The notes beneath the pieces are model-generated. The model searched no databases and was not told where the DNA came from. It saw nothing but the letters and a program-made list of their open reading frames with translations. Positions 22,409 to 34,236 of a stretch of 64,000 bases of DNA are shown here, one piece after another; the stretch's first letter is position 1, and each line of letters begins with the position of its first letter. This stretch comes from Adiantum capillus-veneris. Lineage: Eukaryota > Streptophyta > Polypodiopsida > Polypodiales > Pteridaceae. Location: positions 24,652,769 through 24,716,768 of the forward strand of contig CM043971.1 of assembly GCA_014529385.2 (NCBI GenBank), written 5' to 3'. A program made the translations under genes and the position numbers.

Positions 22409-23864
22409 AGGTGCTATTTAGCTCAATTGGGTATCGTAGAGGTGTGTCAGAGTCCAACCAATTATCCTCTGTTTCAAAGTGAAATTCATGTGTAGCTCCA
22501 AGGTTGGCCTCTCGTTGACATCTTATACGTTGTTGTTGCTCCTTAGCCTTAGCTTGAGCTTGTATCTTCTTCAATTCTGCTTGTGCCTTGGATGCCTTTT
22601 TTTGATGGATGGCATGTAGCTCCTCCTGGCTTAAAGGATAATAATATGTTTTAAATTTAATCCCATTGAGGAATCCAATGGTTTCAACTCCATCAAGAGT
22701 TTCCACATGAATGGTACCTTGTATGGTGATTTCGCATACTCTATATGGTCCTTTTCTCGCATATTTCAACTTTTTCTTTTTGTTACACACTTGGCATACA
22801 TAAGGACTTTTATCACCAAAATCGATATCTTTGTTCTTTAAATGACGGTCAAACCATTTCTTTCTCCTATCTTTCTCCACAAGTGTATTTTGCACAGCCA
22901 ATTGCCTTTCTTCGTCTAACCTCTCAAGGATATAAAAATGCTCAACTAAAGGGTTACCATCCCAACCTTCTTGTGAAGCTACCCGTAGACTAGGAATTAT
23001 AAACTCCCATGGCATAACTGCTTCTTGGCCATATACCATTTTGAATGGTGTATAATTGATAGCCACTTTGTAAGAAGTACAATAATCCCATAGAGCTGAT
23101 GTCAACTTTAAATCCCAATTTACACGATGAGCTTCCACTGTTTTGGTCAAGATAGAAATTAAGGTCTTGTTAGTGCTCTCAGATTGGCCATTTACTTGTG
23201 GATAATAAGGTGTAGACTTATGGTGGGCTATCATGAAGTTGGTAGTGAGTTCCTTTATCACTCCATTTATAAAATGAATACCATTGTCACTCACAATTTC
23301 AAAGGGAAAACCAAATCGCGTAATAATGTTCTCAAAGAGAAACTTGGCAGTTGACCTTGCATCAGCCTTGCGTGTTTCCTTGGCTTCCGCCCACTTTGTC
23401 ACATAGTCAGTGACAACAATAATATATTGATATTGAGTGTTACAAGCTGCCGAACTAATTGGGCCTACAAAGTCTAAATCCCACTTTTGAAATGGTTGAG
23501 TCACTTTAATAGGATGTAAGGGAATCTTATCCTTTCGTTGTGTGATCTTGTAATGTTGGAATTCATCACATCCTTTTGAAAAAAGTGATGCATCCTTGAA
23601 TAAGGTAGGCCACCAATAGCCTGATTGCAACACCGTTCTAGCAGTTAGTTCCCTTGAAAATTTTTCTCCGGCTATACCCATGTGGGATTCTTGCAGTATG
23701 TATAAATACTCATCCTCACAAGCACAACGTCTAAGAATATCGTCCTTCCCTAGCTTGTAGAGAGTTCCTGCAATTAGAGAATAAGGTTCACATTCTTTTA
23801 ATAGTTTTTGAGCTATATACTTACAAAGCTCCTTGGGTGGAAAACCGCTAACTAAAAACTTCAC
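22377..23864 (-). CDS. Ty3/gypsy integrase region (495 codons open)
   Basis: The best-preserved pol segment of the minus-strand element between about 21.3 and 28.9 kb. Residues 60-115 form the zinc-binding HHCC-type region (HMGIAGE ... GYWWPTLFKDA ... CDEFQHYK). The catalytic core follows with Asp in WDLDFVGPI, Asp in IVSDNGIHFINGV and Glu in PYYPQVNGQSESTNKTL, so the DDE triad is intact. The C-terminal part carries the RKGPYRVCEI-type beta-barrel block and a Lys/Gln-rich tail. Integrase inserts the cDNA copy into host DNA. The ORF has no stop, whereas neighbouring RT and gag segments are broken, so the element as a whole is inactive. Confidence 0.85.
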   Translation of the reverse strand: MKFLVSGFPPKELCKYIAQKLLKECEPYSLIAGTLYKLGKDDILRRCACEDEYLYILQESHMGIAGEKFSRELTARTVLQSGYWWPTLFKDASLFSKGCDEFQHYKITQRKDKIPLHPIKVTQPFQKWDLDFVGPISSAACNTQYQYIIVVTDYVTKWAEAKETRKADARSTAKFLFENIITRFGFPFEIVSDNGIHFINGVIKELTTNFMIAHHKSTPYYPQVNGQSESTNKTLISILTKTVEAHRVNWDLKLTSALWDYCTSYKVAINYTPFKMVYGQEAVMPWEFIIPSLRVASQEGWDGNPLVEHFYILERLDEERQLAVQNTLVEKDRRKKWFDRHLKNKDIDFGDKSPYVCQVCNKKKKLKYARKGPYRVCEITIQGTIHVETLDGVETIGFLNGIKFKTYYYPLSQEELHAIHQKKASKAQAELKKIQAQAKAKEQQQRIRCQREANLGATHEFHFETEDNWLDSDTPLRYPIELNSTYGKVLHGHMC

Positions 23865-24045
23865 AATCTTCTCACTTCATTCAGGCATGGTCTTGACTAG
23901 GAATAGGGAAGTATCGGGCAATTCATCATCAATTCCACTAAGGGATTCACCATTGGGTATGCAAGACAAATGATCCACCATGACATGTCTTTTGTCGGGT
24001 CCCACCACAACGGTAAAATCAAACTCAGGAAGATTTAACAACCCA

Positions 24046-24315
24046 TCATGTAATTCCTCCCGTGGAACAAGGTTTATTTACTAGATACAACAATGCTTGA
24101 TGATCAACATAGGAAAAAAACTTGTTGGCAAAAAGGTAGTAGAGAAATTTCTTTACTGCATAAATCATAGCTAAACCTTCCCACTCTGTAGTGATGTAGT
24201 TCCTCTTAGCATCATTTAATTGACAACTTGCAAAGCTAATGGGGTAGTCCAATTTATGTTCTCCTGGTTGAGCCAGAACACACCCAATAACAAAGTTCGA
24301 TGCATCAATATGCAT
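24046..24315 (-). pseudogene. Ty3/gypsy RNase H segment
   Basis: Residues read HIDASNFVIGCVLAQPG (first catalytic Asp), SFASCQLNDAKRNYITTEWE (Glu-containing helix) and FSYVDHQALLYLVNKP (the later Asp). It sits between the RT and integrase segments on the same strand, separated by stops and frameshifts from both. Confidence 0.75.
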
Positions 24316-24462
24316 ATGGAAAATTACATTCCAATCTGGCCCTCATAGAATGGGAGCACTAGTCAAGGTATTTTTCAATGACTCATAAGCATGGTCACAC
24401 TCCGCGGTCCTATGGAACTCAATAAGAGGCTTGCACAAAGGGTGAGCTATCTTGGAAATATT

Positions 24463-25260
24463 TTAAATAAACCGCCGGTAATAACCAACATGGCCCATGA
24501 ACCTTTGAACTCCTTTATAGTTTGTAGGTGGTGGCAAATTGGAAAGGGATTTAATTTTGCTCTCATATGTGGAAATCCCATTTTTTGACACTATATGCCC
24601 TAAAATGACTCCATGTACAACCCAAAATTGGCATTTGAAAGGGTTTAAGGAGATGTGATACAATCTCCACTTCTCAAACACTTCTCATAAACATGATAGA
24701 TGTTCTTTCCAAGAGGAATAAACACAAAGGTCATCTAAGAAAGCTTCATAAAACTCCCTCAAATATTCTCTAAAAGCAGTGTTTATTAATCTTTGAAAGG
24801 TAGCAGGGACATTGGTTAAGACAAAATCCATAACACAAAATACGAAAACTCCAAATTAGGTTATAAAAGCAGTTTTAGCTTGGTCCTCTAGTGCAACTAT
24901 GATTTGATTGTATCCAGAGTACCCATCTAAAAATCTATAAGCTTCCTTACCTGCAACTCTTTCAAGCACATGTTCTTAATATGGCAAGGGGTAATGGTCC
25001 CTCCTAGTGGCAGCATTGACCTTCTTGAGATCCACGCACACTTTGAGTTTTTCATTATTTTTTGGCACAATAACTATTGGAGACACCCATTCTGAGCTCT
25101 CAATAGGGTGTATGAATCCGCATTTGACAAGCTTTTCAATCTCTTCTTGAAAAATCTTTGCATACTTAGGATTCATTGGGTAGGGTTGTTGTTGGAATGG
25201 TTTAGCCATGCTATTCATAGGAATTGTGTGTTGCACCATGCAAGGTGGAACACCTTTCAT
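24463..25260 (-). pseudogene. Ty3/gypsy reverse transcriptase, broken
   Basis: From high to low coordinates: SEWVSPIVIVPKNNEKLKVC and DLKKVNAATRRDHYPLPY, a decayed middle containing a FLDGYSGYNQI-type block, the catalytic FLDDLCVYS with both Asp codons at 24730-24735, then LGHIVSKNGIS and VQRFMGHVGYYRRFI at the connection domain. Several in-frame stops divide it, for example beside 24976 and 24681. The order protease, RT, RNase H, integrase defines Ty3/gypsy. Confidence 0.8.
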
Positions 25261-25439
25261 ATCATGATATGTCTAAGAAAATAAATGCTTGAATTCCTTG
25301 AGAAATTCTTTAAGTATATACTCCTCAATCTCTGTCAGATCTTGGGCAATGAAAACGGGTTTGGACTCCTCACCAGGGTCTGCTAACTCTATTTTCTTAA
25401 CTATTTTTGGATCATCATAGACTCCATTACTTCCATCGA

Positions 25440-25750
25440 TAGGTGTTCTCTAAAAGGACGTCCCCTTAAGATCATCTCAAATGACAGTATGCTTGGAAAA
25501 TCCCATAACAAGGAAGGTATGCCTTATTTTGTGTCCAAAGACCTTGATCTAGAGATCTTCTAGCATCCCAATAGGCTTAATAATAGTCCCATTGGACATC
25601 TTTATCACTATGCTTGTAGTCCCAAGGTGAGGTCTTCCCATAGTTTCCCATAAATTTTTAGTCACAATGCTAACCTCAATGCCACCATCAAGGATTTCCT
25701 TCACAGTTAATCCCTTGGTAGTGATCGATATGGTCACATTGGATTCATCG
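25440..25750 (-). pseudogene. Ty3/gypsy aspartic protease, broken
   Basis: The frame 25549-25737 includes ILDGGIEVSIVTKNLWETMG, in which DGG is the variant active-site triad seen in some plant Ty3/gypsy elements. The downstream decayed frame contains a TFLVMGF block and an altered I-L-R-G-R-P-F. It lies immediately upstream of RT on the same strand and would process the polyprotein. Confidence 0.6.
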
Positions 25751-26379
25751 CCTTCAAAGTACTATCCCAACTTGTTAACAGGTATTTCAACAACAAAGTT
25801 CTCATCTAGGTTGGGTTGTGGATCTAAGTGTTCCTCCTCTATTGGAACCTCCCTAGCTTCATCCATCTGTGCAAATTGTGGTAGCCCGACTTTCTATTCT
25901 CCGTTGAGGAAATCACGAAGAAGTAAGAATAGCTCGGGGTCTCCATATAGTTTGGACATGATGGTGGTTCTAACTTATGAAGCAATGAAATCCATCATTT
26001 TGGAAATATTTAACGGCACTTTTTGGGCTTCAGTCCCTTGACATGGGAAATATGGGATCTCCATTTCTTTGATAGGGTTAGGTAATCCCTCTGTAAACAT
26101 TCTCTCCAAGAAGAAGGGAGTACATCCACTTTCCCATCACTTAAAGTCACTTTCTTCTTGGATGACACTTGGTATGTCCAGTGGTCTATGGACTTTGTGT
26201 GGTTGCTTTTGTGTAGGGAACATTGTGTCTATAATCTGGATTTGCCTAGGTGCTAGTGGCTCTAGATCCCTTTGGGTCTCTTCTACCAAACCCACTAATT
26301 GCTTCACTCGCTCGATCTATCTGTAGGGTTTGGGGTGCTGGGGCAGCACCTCTCTTCTTCTTCTTCTTCCTTCCTCCAA

Positions 26380-26815
26380 AAAACTCTACCTATTGCAAAA
26401 GGTTTGCCTCCTCTTTGGCGTGTAGGAGTCCCGATATTATTTTTGATGCCCCCTTCTATTTTAGGCCCCTCATTTTTGCATGTGGCACGCCCTTACGGCC
26501 TTGCGTTGAGTCCCACGTCTTCACTATTGCCTTAAGCCTCACAGTCACTGCATCGTGACTATGGGCACCACCCCTTCATTTTTGGCACCTTTTTGGCACG
26601 AGGGAACGCCCTCGGCGAGCTGCCACATCATCGACCACACCACGCGAGCTGCATCGCCCGCGGACGTCGACGGATGCCCAACAGTGCCACCACATAGAGC
26701 CCGTAGCGCACCCTCCATGTCCAACAAGGCTCCAAGCTCCACGCCTTTGCTTATGCCCATTAGGGGGGTTGACTGCAATATATATACCCCCAAAAATGCT
26801 CAAGAAAAGTTTCTA
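26380..26815. other. GC-rich interruption inside the gag-protease spacer
   Basis: Base composition jumps to GC-rich (many CGC/GCG triplets) relative to the AT-rich element on both sides, and TCTTCTTCTT-type sequence flanks both ends. A TATATATACCCCC block lies at about 26781. This suggests an inserted fragment of unknown origin. The ORFs on both strands here do not resemble proteins I know. Confidence 0.3.
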
Positions 26816-27023
26816 TCTTCTTCTTGGGTCCTGGCCGTTGTGGCTCATGACAATCTTCCTTCTTTGTTTCTTTCCTAGTGGTCTTTTTAGTCTCCATGGT
26901 TTCACGTGAATCAGAATCCTCTTCAACGTCGTTCATATATATGGGGTCGTCTCACCAGTCCCTATGTTGGTCTTTGAGTTGGGTCCTGACTTCGCTGCTT
27001 TTTGTGATCTCTTCCTTCGTGTT

Positions 27024-28100
27024 TTAGGATTGGGCAATTGATGATGTGTCTCTTTCTTCAAGAATATAATTTTGGTTTTGGAGCATCGATTGTGTGAGTA
27101 CATTTATTGGTACCACATGTGTACTTTGCATTGGCTCCTCGGTAACCTCAACTAATTTCAATGGCGTGATCTTTGGCGCATTTGGATTATTAGGACATTG
27201 GACAATCAAGTGATCTATGCCACATCAATTACACATGATTATCGGCATTGTAGATGTGCTCGCTTGATTGGTTTGCATTAGTGTGGCATTGTTTTGTAAT
27301 CTAATAGGACATTCGGCTACATGATGTGTACCTCCACACTCATAGCATTGAAGAGGTAGTCTCTTGGCAGTGTAATTGATATTTTGGCCTCTTGCAGCAA
27401 GAGCAGCTACTTGATAGACATGTTTGACTTGTACCTTATAGTCCTCCATGTAGTATTGTGGACTTTCTTCAAGTGCATCAATCCCATAGGCAATATTAGG
27501 GCCTATATCTTTCTCACAACGTCTATATCTTTCTCACAACCTTCCAAAGAAGCAATAGATGACTCATAACCCACTTGATTCACATAAGTGATCTTTAGAT
27601 GTGCTGGTTGTGGTCCTAGCATTGGAGGTGGTAAGGGTGTTGTTTGAACAACATTTTGGGCCGGCCCTAGGGACCATGTGTTGTGATGGTTGTTGAAGAG
27701 GTCGGATCGGCATCAATGCAGGGACTCGAGGTGTGTCCATCCATGCTAAGGTTGGTCTATTGGCCATCGCACATTTAAATACTATGAAATCCTTGGCTTG
27801 ATGACCATACCTCCCACAGGCATTGCAATTCCCATTAAATTTTACTCTACTATGCGGACCATAGCAAATTGAGCACCATTGTTTCTCCCTTCTTGGATAC
27901 ATATGATTGTTTTGTGGAGCACGATTGTATCTAAGACTTTCTTGAATGGCTTTGGTGAGATCTTCTAAATGCATCTGAGATATCTTTGTCTCTTTAGCAA
28001 TAGGATTTATGGTCATTGGCTCATGCCCCAATGCTTGCGAGCTAGTAGATTTAGGCTCAATAGACACTCTTTCTCCTTGAATTATTAATTTGTCCTCCAA
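27024..28100 (-). pseudogene. Gag with zinc knuckles, Ty3/gypsy element
   Basis: Gag packages the element RNA. The frame 27564-28100 contains CSICYGPHSRVKFNGNCNAC followed by GRYGHQAKDF, an altered pair of CCHC knuckles in which the last Cys is Asp. The frame 27225-27449 contains an intact knuckle, CYECGGTHHVAECP. The stretch before them is polar and Pro/Gln-rich. Stops separate the pieces. Confidence 0.7.
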
Positions 28101-28900
28101 TTGGATAGCATTGGTGGTGATTGCTTCCCAAGGGGTGGTTCCTATAATGACTAGGCCATTGTAGATATCCTCATGTCATAGTCCCCTAATGAATATATCA
28201 AGAAACTGGTTATTATTGAAGCACTCGCTCATTTGGATTACAACAAGAATTCAAATGCTTCAAGCAACTAATAAAGTCTCTCACGGACTCTCCTTCCTCT
28301 TGTTGGGCTTTCTGGAGCTGAGATGCTACACCCCAAAGTACTCCCTCTGATATGTACTCTTTCAAGAACAATCTCCTAAGAGTAGAGTAAATCTCTCACG
28401 GACTCTCCTTCGTCTTGTTGGGCTTTCTGGAGCTGAGATGCTACACCCCAAAGTACTCCCTCTGGTATGTACTCTTTCAAGAACAGTCTCCTAAGAGTAG
28501 GGTAAATCGTTTTTTGTTCCACCCTTAGCGTTCCATGGCAATCCCTAGCCTTCCCACTAAAGGTCAGGCTTAAAGCATTACTCTTATGTAGGTCATTATG
28601 TTCTCCTATGGAATCGCATATTTGTTTAAATATTCAATATGCTCTCACATCCCCGTCTCCACTAAATTTTTGTGTGAGCTTGGCTATTTGTACTACCTTA
28701 CTTCTAGGCTCTCTATGAGGCGTGCTACACATATTTTCAACAATGGATCAACCAATAGCTTGAGCAAAGGTTGCCAAGTCACCTGAGTGAGTAGGTATAG
28801 TGGAGACATGTGCTTTCCGGGCTGCAAGTGGAATGGGGGTTGGCATTGGGCTTGGCATATGTGCCGCTCTTGGATTCCAAGTTTGCTACAATGTTGTGTC
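28101..28900 (-). pseudogene. N-terminal Gag region with in-frame internal duplication
   Basis: Minus-strand reading gives the helical retrotransposon-gag pattern (FNNNQFLDIFIRGL and IIGTTPWEAITTNAIQLEDK) leading into the knuckle-bearing frame. It contains a 117-bp (39-codon) tandem duplication. The upstream LTR and PBS of this element were not found before the helicase relic at 29.5 kb, so its 5' end is missing or too diverged. Confidence 0.55.
28277..28510. repeat. 117-bp tandem duplication inside gag
   Basis: Unit 1 starts at 28277 and unit 2 at 28394, both with TCTCTCACGGACTCTCCTTC. They differ at only a handful of positions. The period is a multiple of three and so keeps frame. Confidence 0.9.
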
Positions 28901-29142
28901 ATGTGGTGGCCCCAAGTTCATATGTGTGGCCCTAGGCATAGCAGACATCGGCGGATGTGACATGTAATGCTAGCCGGTATGGTCCCATTCAAATAAGAGC
29001 ATGGATGTTGTGGTTGTGGAGCATAAGTTGTTGAAATAATGGGAACCGCTGAAATGAGCAACTCAATGAGGAATTAGTTTTTATGAAGAAAATCTAGCAA
29101 CAACTGATTGACAAGGTAGGCTAAAAAACCATGTTTTATCAG

Positions 29143-29143
<1 letters not shown>

Positions 29144-29205
<62 letters not shown>
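29144..29205. repeat. (GA)n microsatellite
   Basis: About 60 bp of uninterrupted GA. The region 29205-29540 shows no gene. Confidence 0.95.
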
Positions 29206-29206
<1 letters not shown>

Positions 29207-29466
29207 CTACAAATAGAGAATACAAGCTAAGGGGAAAAAACTAACCCCTAGCCAAAGATGCAATTGTTTTTTAAATATGAAGCCGTGATAGCCATCTACA
29301 TACCATGTACATCATGTATATGAGTTTTGGGGACAAATGGACAATGATAACTCATAAATGATCATCTATCGCGAATGATGTCGGATAAAGCCCTTTTGAA
29401 GCGAGTTACTAACTTGGGGAATTAATTGGGGTTTGTCAAGCTTTAATTAAGTCATGTATCAAGTAG

Positions 29467-30045
<579 letters not shown>

Positions 30046-30049
30046 TGGT

Positions 30050-31580
30050 TTGATAAAAGTACAAGCAGTGGAGCACACAAAAGCAATAATGACAACAAAT
30101 ACTGCACATACATTGAAAGTCAGGTCATGTCAGGGAGTGGCACAAGCTGCGAGATGAAGGCTACGTTCCAAAAGAGGGAGAGAGAAAGAGAGAGAGGACA
30201 TGCGATAAAGAGGGAGAGAGAAAAAGAGAGCGACTACCGAAAGTGGTAGGTCGTACTAGTACATATGTACGTGTGTATATCCATAGGATTTACTAGAATT
30301 ATGCAAGGTGAAGCTTCTCTTTAACATTCTAAAACAATAGAATGCAAGAAAAGTCAATACATGTCAGGATGTGAAATGAAAGTGAAATAAAAAGATCCAT
30401 TTACTATTTTAAAATTGAAATAACATTTAACGTAATGCCAAGAAGGAGCCTAGGAAGCAAAAAGCCCTAGGAAGCAAAAAGCCCTCCGTGCAAGAAGAAA
30501 AATAGAATGCCACAACATTGAACATCGTAGCTCCTTGACCACACTCAAGGTACACACGCCAACCTCATTGTGCCCTGCTTGGCTCCTAGTCTCTAGCATG
30601 ATTCTGTCCCGCCATCATCGCACCCTTGCTACTTCGAAAACCCTTGTTTAAACTTCACACTTGTTGGATCCCTCCCCTAGACCCTTGATAATTAGGAAAA
30701 GGACATGAACTTGTAATTAGTGCTCCCACGTGGCTCTCAAGTCCCATCGATCACCATGTTGTCGCACTGAATACGAGAAAGGACCTTTAGATACGAAAGG
30801 TCCTTTTGAGCATGTTAACTCGTGTGACATGAAGCCCTTAGGGGCTGTTCCTATGGTCCATATGATGGGTTGGCCACCCTTATCCGGTTGGGATGCTCCA
30901 CCTCACGGAGTCGGGTGTGTGAGTTGCAATTTCAAGTTCCTACTCTCTCTCTCCAAAAAAAAAAAAAAAAAACCCCATTGTCGTTTTGACTACCTCAACG
31001 AGTGTTGTCTTTTCTTCAAGCTAGAAAGCTTTGCATCCAAGTTAGTTGTCGTCTGTGTACACACGCTGTCTTCCAAGCCCAAGTCGGTCATTTTTGGTAG
31101 AGTTACCTCGAGGGGAGCTCCATTTCGAGCGACGATAGCCAAACTCCGCCCCCTTGGCATGCGGATCCTACCTTCCCAGCTAAGTCCTTCATTTAATACT
31201 TGGTATTATTTAGTCACGAGGGTCGCCTGTCCTGTATTGAAGGGCCACATGATGCTTGCACCTTTAAAAAAACACCATTTTTCAGAATCGTTCAAATTGT
31301 TGACACTGACTACTAGTATTATATTATCTTATATTATTATAATATATTCTTATATTATATATTATAAGCTGATCTGTTCGATAGTGAGAGAGTGAGCGAG
31401 AGAGAGTGAGGATTCTGAGGAAGGGACCTGATCGGTTTGAGAGAGAGAGAGAGAGAGAGAGAGAAAGTACAAGGCTGCAAGGTCGTAACAACTGAGCACA
31501 GTCACATCGCAACAACTGTTTTTTTCTACGTTTTCCAATTTAAAAAAAAAACGGGAAAGAGGCAGACTCTGCAGAGCCGA
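30050..31580. other. Upstream intergenic region of the Bet v 1-like gene
   Basis: No second gene is recognised. Contents are a short GA-rich stretch (30175-30235), an A-run (30955-30972) and a very AT-rich block (31310-31370). The open frame at 30730-31395 has no family features and includes a poly-Lys run and a poly-AT tail, so I do not call it. Confidence 0.4.
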
Positions 31581-31587
31581 AGGTTAC

Positions 31588-31595
31588 TATATAAA
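31588..31595 (+). promoter_or_regulatory. TATA box of the Bet v 1-like gene
   Basis: TATATAAA lies about 100 bp upstream of the start codon, with a (GA)22 tract between them in the predicted 5' leader. Confidence 0.65.
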
Positions 31596-31635
31596 CGCAG
31601 CCTGCGCAGCAGCTTAGCTATGTGTTTTTATTGTA

Positions 31636-31644
<9 letters not shown>

Positions 31645-31688
<44 letters not shown>
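31645..31688 (+). repeat. (AG)22 in the 5' leader of the Bet v 1-like gene
   Basis: 44 bp of uninterrupted AG ending 7 bases before the ATG. GA/CT-rich leaders are common plant promoter-proximal elements, but this one is complementary to the (TC)18 in intron 1. Confidence 0.9.
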
Positions 31689-31692
<4 letters not shown>

Positions 31693-31695
31693 AGG

Positions 31696-31884
31696 ATGAA
31701 GCGGGTGGATCACGACGTACCGACGGCCCATCCTGTGGAGGAGGTGTGGAGAGTTTGGATCAAGAACTTCCAAGTGTCTCTTCCTCGCATCGTGCCGCAG
31801 CACTACTCCTCCATCGACTACCTCGACGGCCCCCCCCTCGCCCCCGGTGGCATCTTCCTCCTTAAGTATAACACAGCGTGTATG

Positions 31885-31927
<43 letters not shown>

Positions 31928-32614
31928 TTCATGTGTCTTCTCTGTGTCGAACGGCGCTCACATAAGCTTCGGCTTACAAATTCATCATTATTACTTTCTA
32001 GTACTAGGGTTGCTAGTCATTAGTTGAGAAAAGCAATAGAGACGTGCTTCTCCCCTTTGCACTACTTCTAATCAAGAAGTTTTGGAATAATATCTCCATA
32101 TTTTGCACATCTATACTCTTTTCTTAAGTTACCTAGTGGAAATTTTCCTTTGTCTGCTCTCAATCGTCCATCTTCAATTTCTAACTGGATCAAGGATGAA
32201 TTGCGACACACTTTTTTGGACCATTTTGGTGCCTAGTGCTCTTGCATGCCGCTCTTAAAGCTAGCTCCATTCATGTATTTTTATAATTAAAAAATATTCA
32301 TTTCTTGGTTTTTCTTCTATGAACTAGCTTTTCCTCATTTTGATACAATCACGGCGAGATGGGACGTAATCGACCACGACAAGTACTCCTTCAAAGTGGC
32401 TATTCTTGAAGGGGGGCATCTTGGAGAACATTCTAGTGTGAAAAACCTCTCATATTCTGGACAGTTGGTGCCAGGCCCGGAACCCAACACTTGCATCACA
32501 AAGTGGACCTTTGAGTATGACGAGTCTATTGATCATGATTTTTATGAATTCATAAAAGAGGAAATGTCCATTTTTGGTGAAGCTATTGAATCACATATTT
32601 GGTCTAGCACTTGA
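31696..32614 (+). CDS. Bet v 1 / major-latex-protein-like protein, two exons
   Basis: The only host gene I am confident is intact. Exon 1 is 31696-31879 and exon 2 is 32328-32614. The donor GTATGC at 31880 and acceptor ...GAACTAG ending at 32327 join in phase, giving 156 residues, the usual Bet v 1/PR-10/MLP size. Exon 1 encodes the opening strand and helices (HPVEEVWRVWIKNF) and GPPLAPGGIFLLKYN. Exon 2 gives FPHFDTITARWDVIDHDKYS, then the family glycine-rich loop ILEGGHLGE, the strand VPGPEPNTCITKWTFEYDES and the C-terminal helix. Members of this fold bind small hydrophobic ligands in a cavity and act in the cytosol; some have enzymatic or defence roles, which the sequence alone cannot specify. 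I chose the ATG at 31696 because it is the first after the leader and gives a full-length fold. AATAAA lies at 32667. Intron 1 begins with a (TC)18 tract. Confidence 0.85.
31889..31924 (+). repeat. (TC)18 just after the intron 1 donor site
   Basis: 36 bp of uninterrupted TC starting 9 bases into the intron, on the opposite side of exon 1 from the (AG)22 tract. Confidence 0.9.
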
Positions 32615-32666
32615 CCAAAAATATGTTGTAGTAGGATCTTCATGAGCTTTCAACATCCATGCATGT

Positions 32667-32672
32667 AATAAA
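32667..32672 (+). terminator. Polyadenylation signal
   Basis: AATAAA lies 53 bases past the stop codon of the Bet v 1-like gene. Confidence 0.6.
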
Positions 32673-33263
32673 TATCTCCGTGTACTAAGCAAATATGCTG
32701 GCCAATGACAAGGTCTTTCATGTAAAAGTGTGACATCAATTTACTATTGGCATATAATCCCAATTGACTCTCCATGTATTATATCTATTGTCAAACATGG
32801 TTGTTTTTATTTTATCCTTTTTGTGGAAAATGATCATAAAGTAGTGGGGTGGGAAGTAGTAAACATGCCATGCATGCGCAAAATGAAAAGAAATGTTGTT
32901 TTTGTCATAAATTGGCCTGAAGTCACCTTGTAGCTTATAGGTTGCTTACAGTTGCTCAAGTAAAGGTAGAAGGAGTGCAAGTATACGTGGATGATATGGC
33001 GTTGAAGCTTATTGAGAATGCAACATAGTCAATGCACAAGCTCGCGGGTAGGTGAGACCAACTATCCATGTATGAGTAGGTATTGACATGCAAGACACAC
33101 ACACACCTAGCTAATAGTGTACACAATGAGTAGTTGCCAGCTTTGTTGAAACGATCGTGGATTTTGGTGTGATGAACAAACACCCATTCGTAAAGGCCAT
33201 TGCTTGGGGAAATAAGTCTCTAATCAACCTTAGATTAAATAATGCCAAGTGGTTGCTCAACCC

Positions 33264-33337
<74 letters not shown>

Positions 33338-33907
33338 CTTGTTCATATGTTTGACTTTCTTACTAGAAGTTCCCTTACACAAATACTTAGGCTTGTAGGA
33401 TGATAAGAAATGATATCATTTTACTGACTGTTTAAATGAGTTTTCATGGATTGAAGATTAATTATTTGTAACATTCCAATTACAGTCTAATTATGCGTCC
33501 CAACAATTTTCTTAATAGATTATAACTCAACACCATTGTCCAAGGTAATATCTTGAGGCTGGAGATTGAAAGAACATGGCCCTAATCAACACTCTCAACA
33601 TAGTCAAATATGGAATTGCATCACAATCATCTCCACCCATTTTTGGGAAGGGTTTCATACTCCCAAGGGCCAACAGTATGTGGATGCACGTCTCTCTCAT
33701 GGCGTTCAAGTTGCAATTAGGTAGATTTTCACTTATTTCCATAAACTCTAAACCAATGTTAGAGACATTAGTAAAGGGAAAAAATTTGATTACTAGACAA
33801 GCTATGACTATTTTGTGGCTATGAACTTGAGATTGTAACACATATGTAGATTCTAGTGTACTTTGATGTATGGGAAAGGCACCATTGCCTCTTTAAAAAG
33901 GACTTTG
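32673..33907. other. Intergenic region with (CT)n(AT)n tract
   Basis: (CT)n at 33268-33315 passes into (AT)n at 33315-33338. Short ORFs on both strands show no family features. Confidence 0.5.
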
Positions 33908-34162
33908 GGTTTCACAAAACCTTCCAAGGCCATTTCTTTTCTTTTTGAGGTCAAGGGTAGAGGGAGAGGACCCGCTGACTTGCAACCCCACTAGTGCAAC
34001 AATGAGGAGTTAAGTGAGAGAGAGAGAGGTGGGAAATCCAAGGCAATCAAGGAGAGGTCCAAAGAGACAATTTGTAGGGCCGATCAAATCCAAGCCGAGC
34101 AAGGGAGAGCTTCAAAGTGTGCAATGAGAGGGAGAAATCCCAACGTTCCCAAGGGGGTAAAG

Positions 34163-34236
<74 letters not shown>

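Noticed and set aside
22745-22993. Plus-strand ORF opposite the integrase
   Set aside because: Shadow of the well-supported minus-strand integrase frame.
26555-26878. 107-codon plus-strand ORF in the GC-rich block
   Set aside because: GC-rich sequence is open in several frames by chance; no recognisable motif.
30730-31395. 221-codon plus-strand ORF upstream of the Bet v 1-like gene
   Set aside because: Contains a poly-Lys from an A-run and a poly-Ile/Tyr AT tail; no domain or conserved motif.
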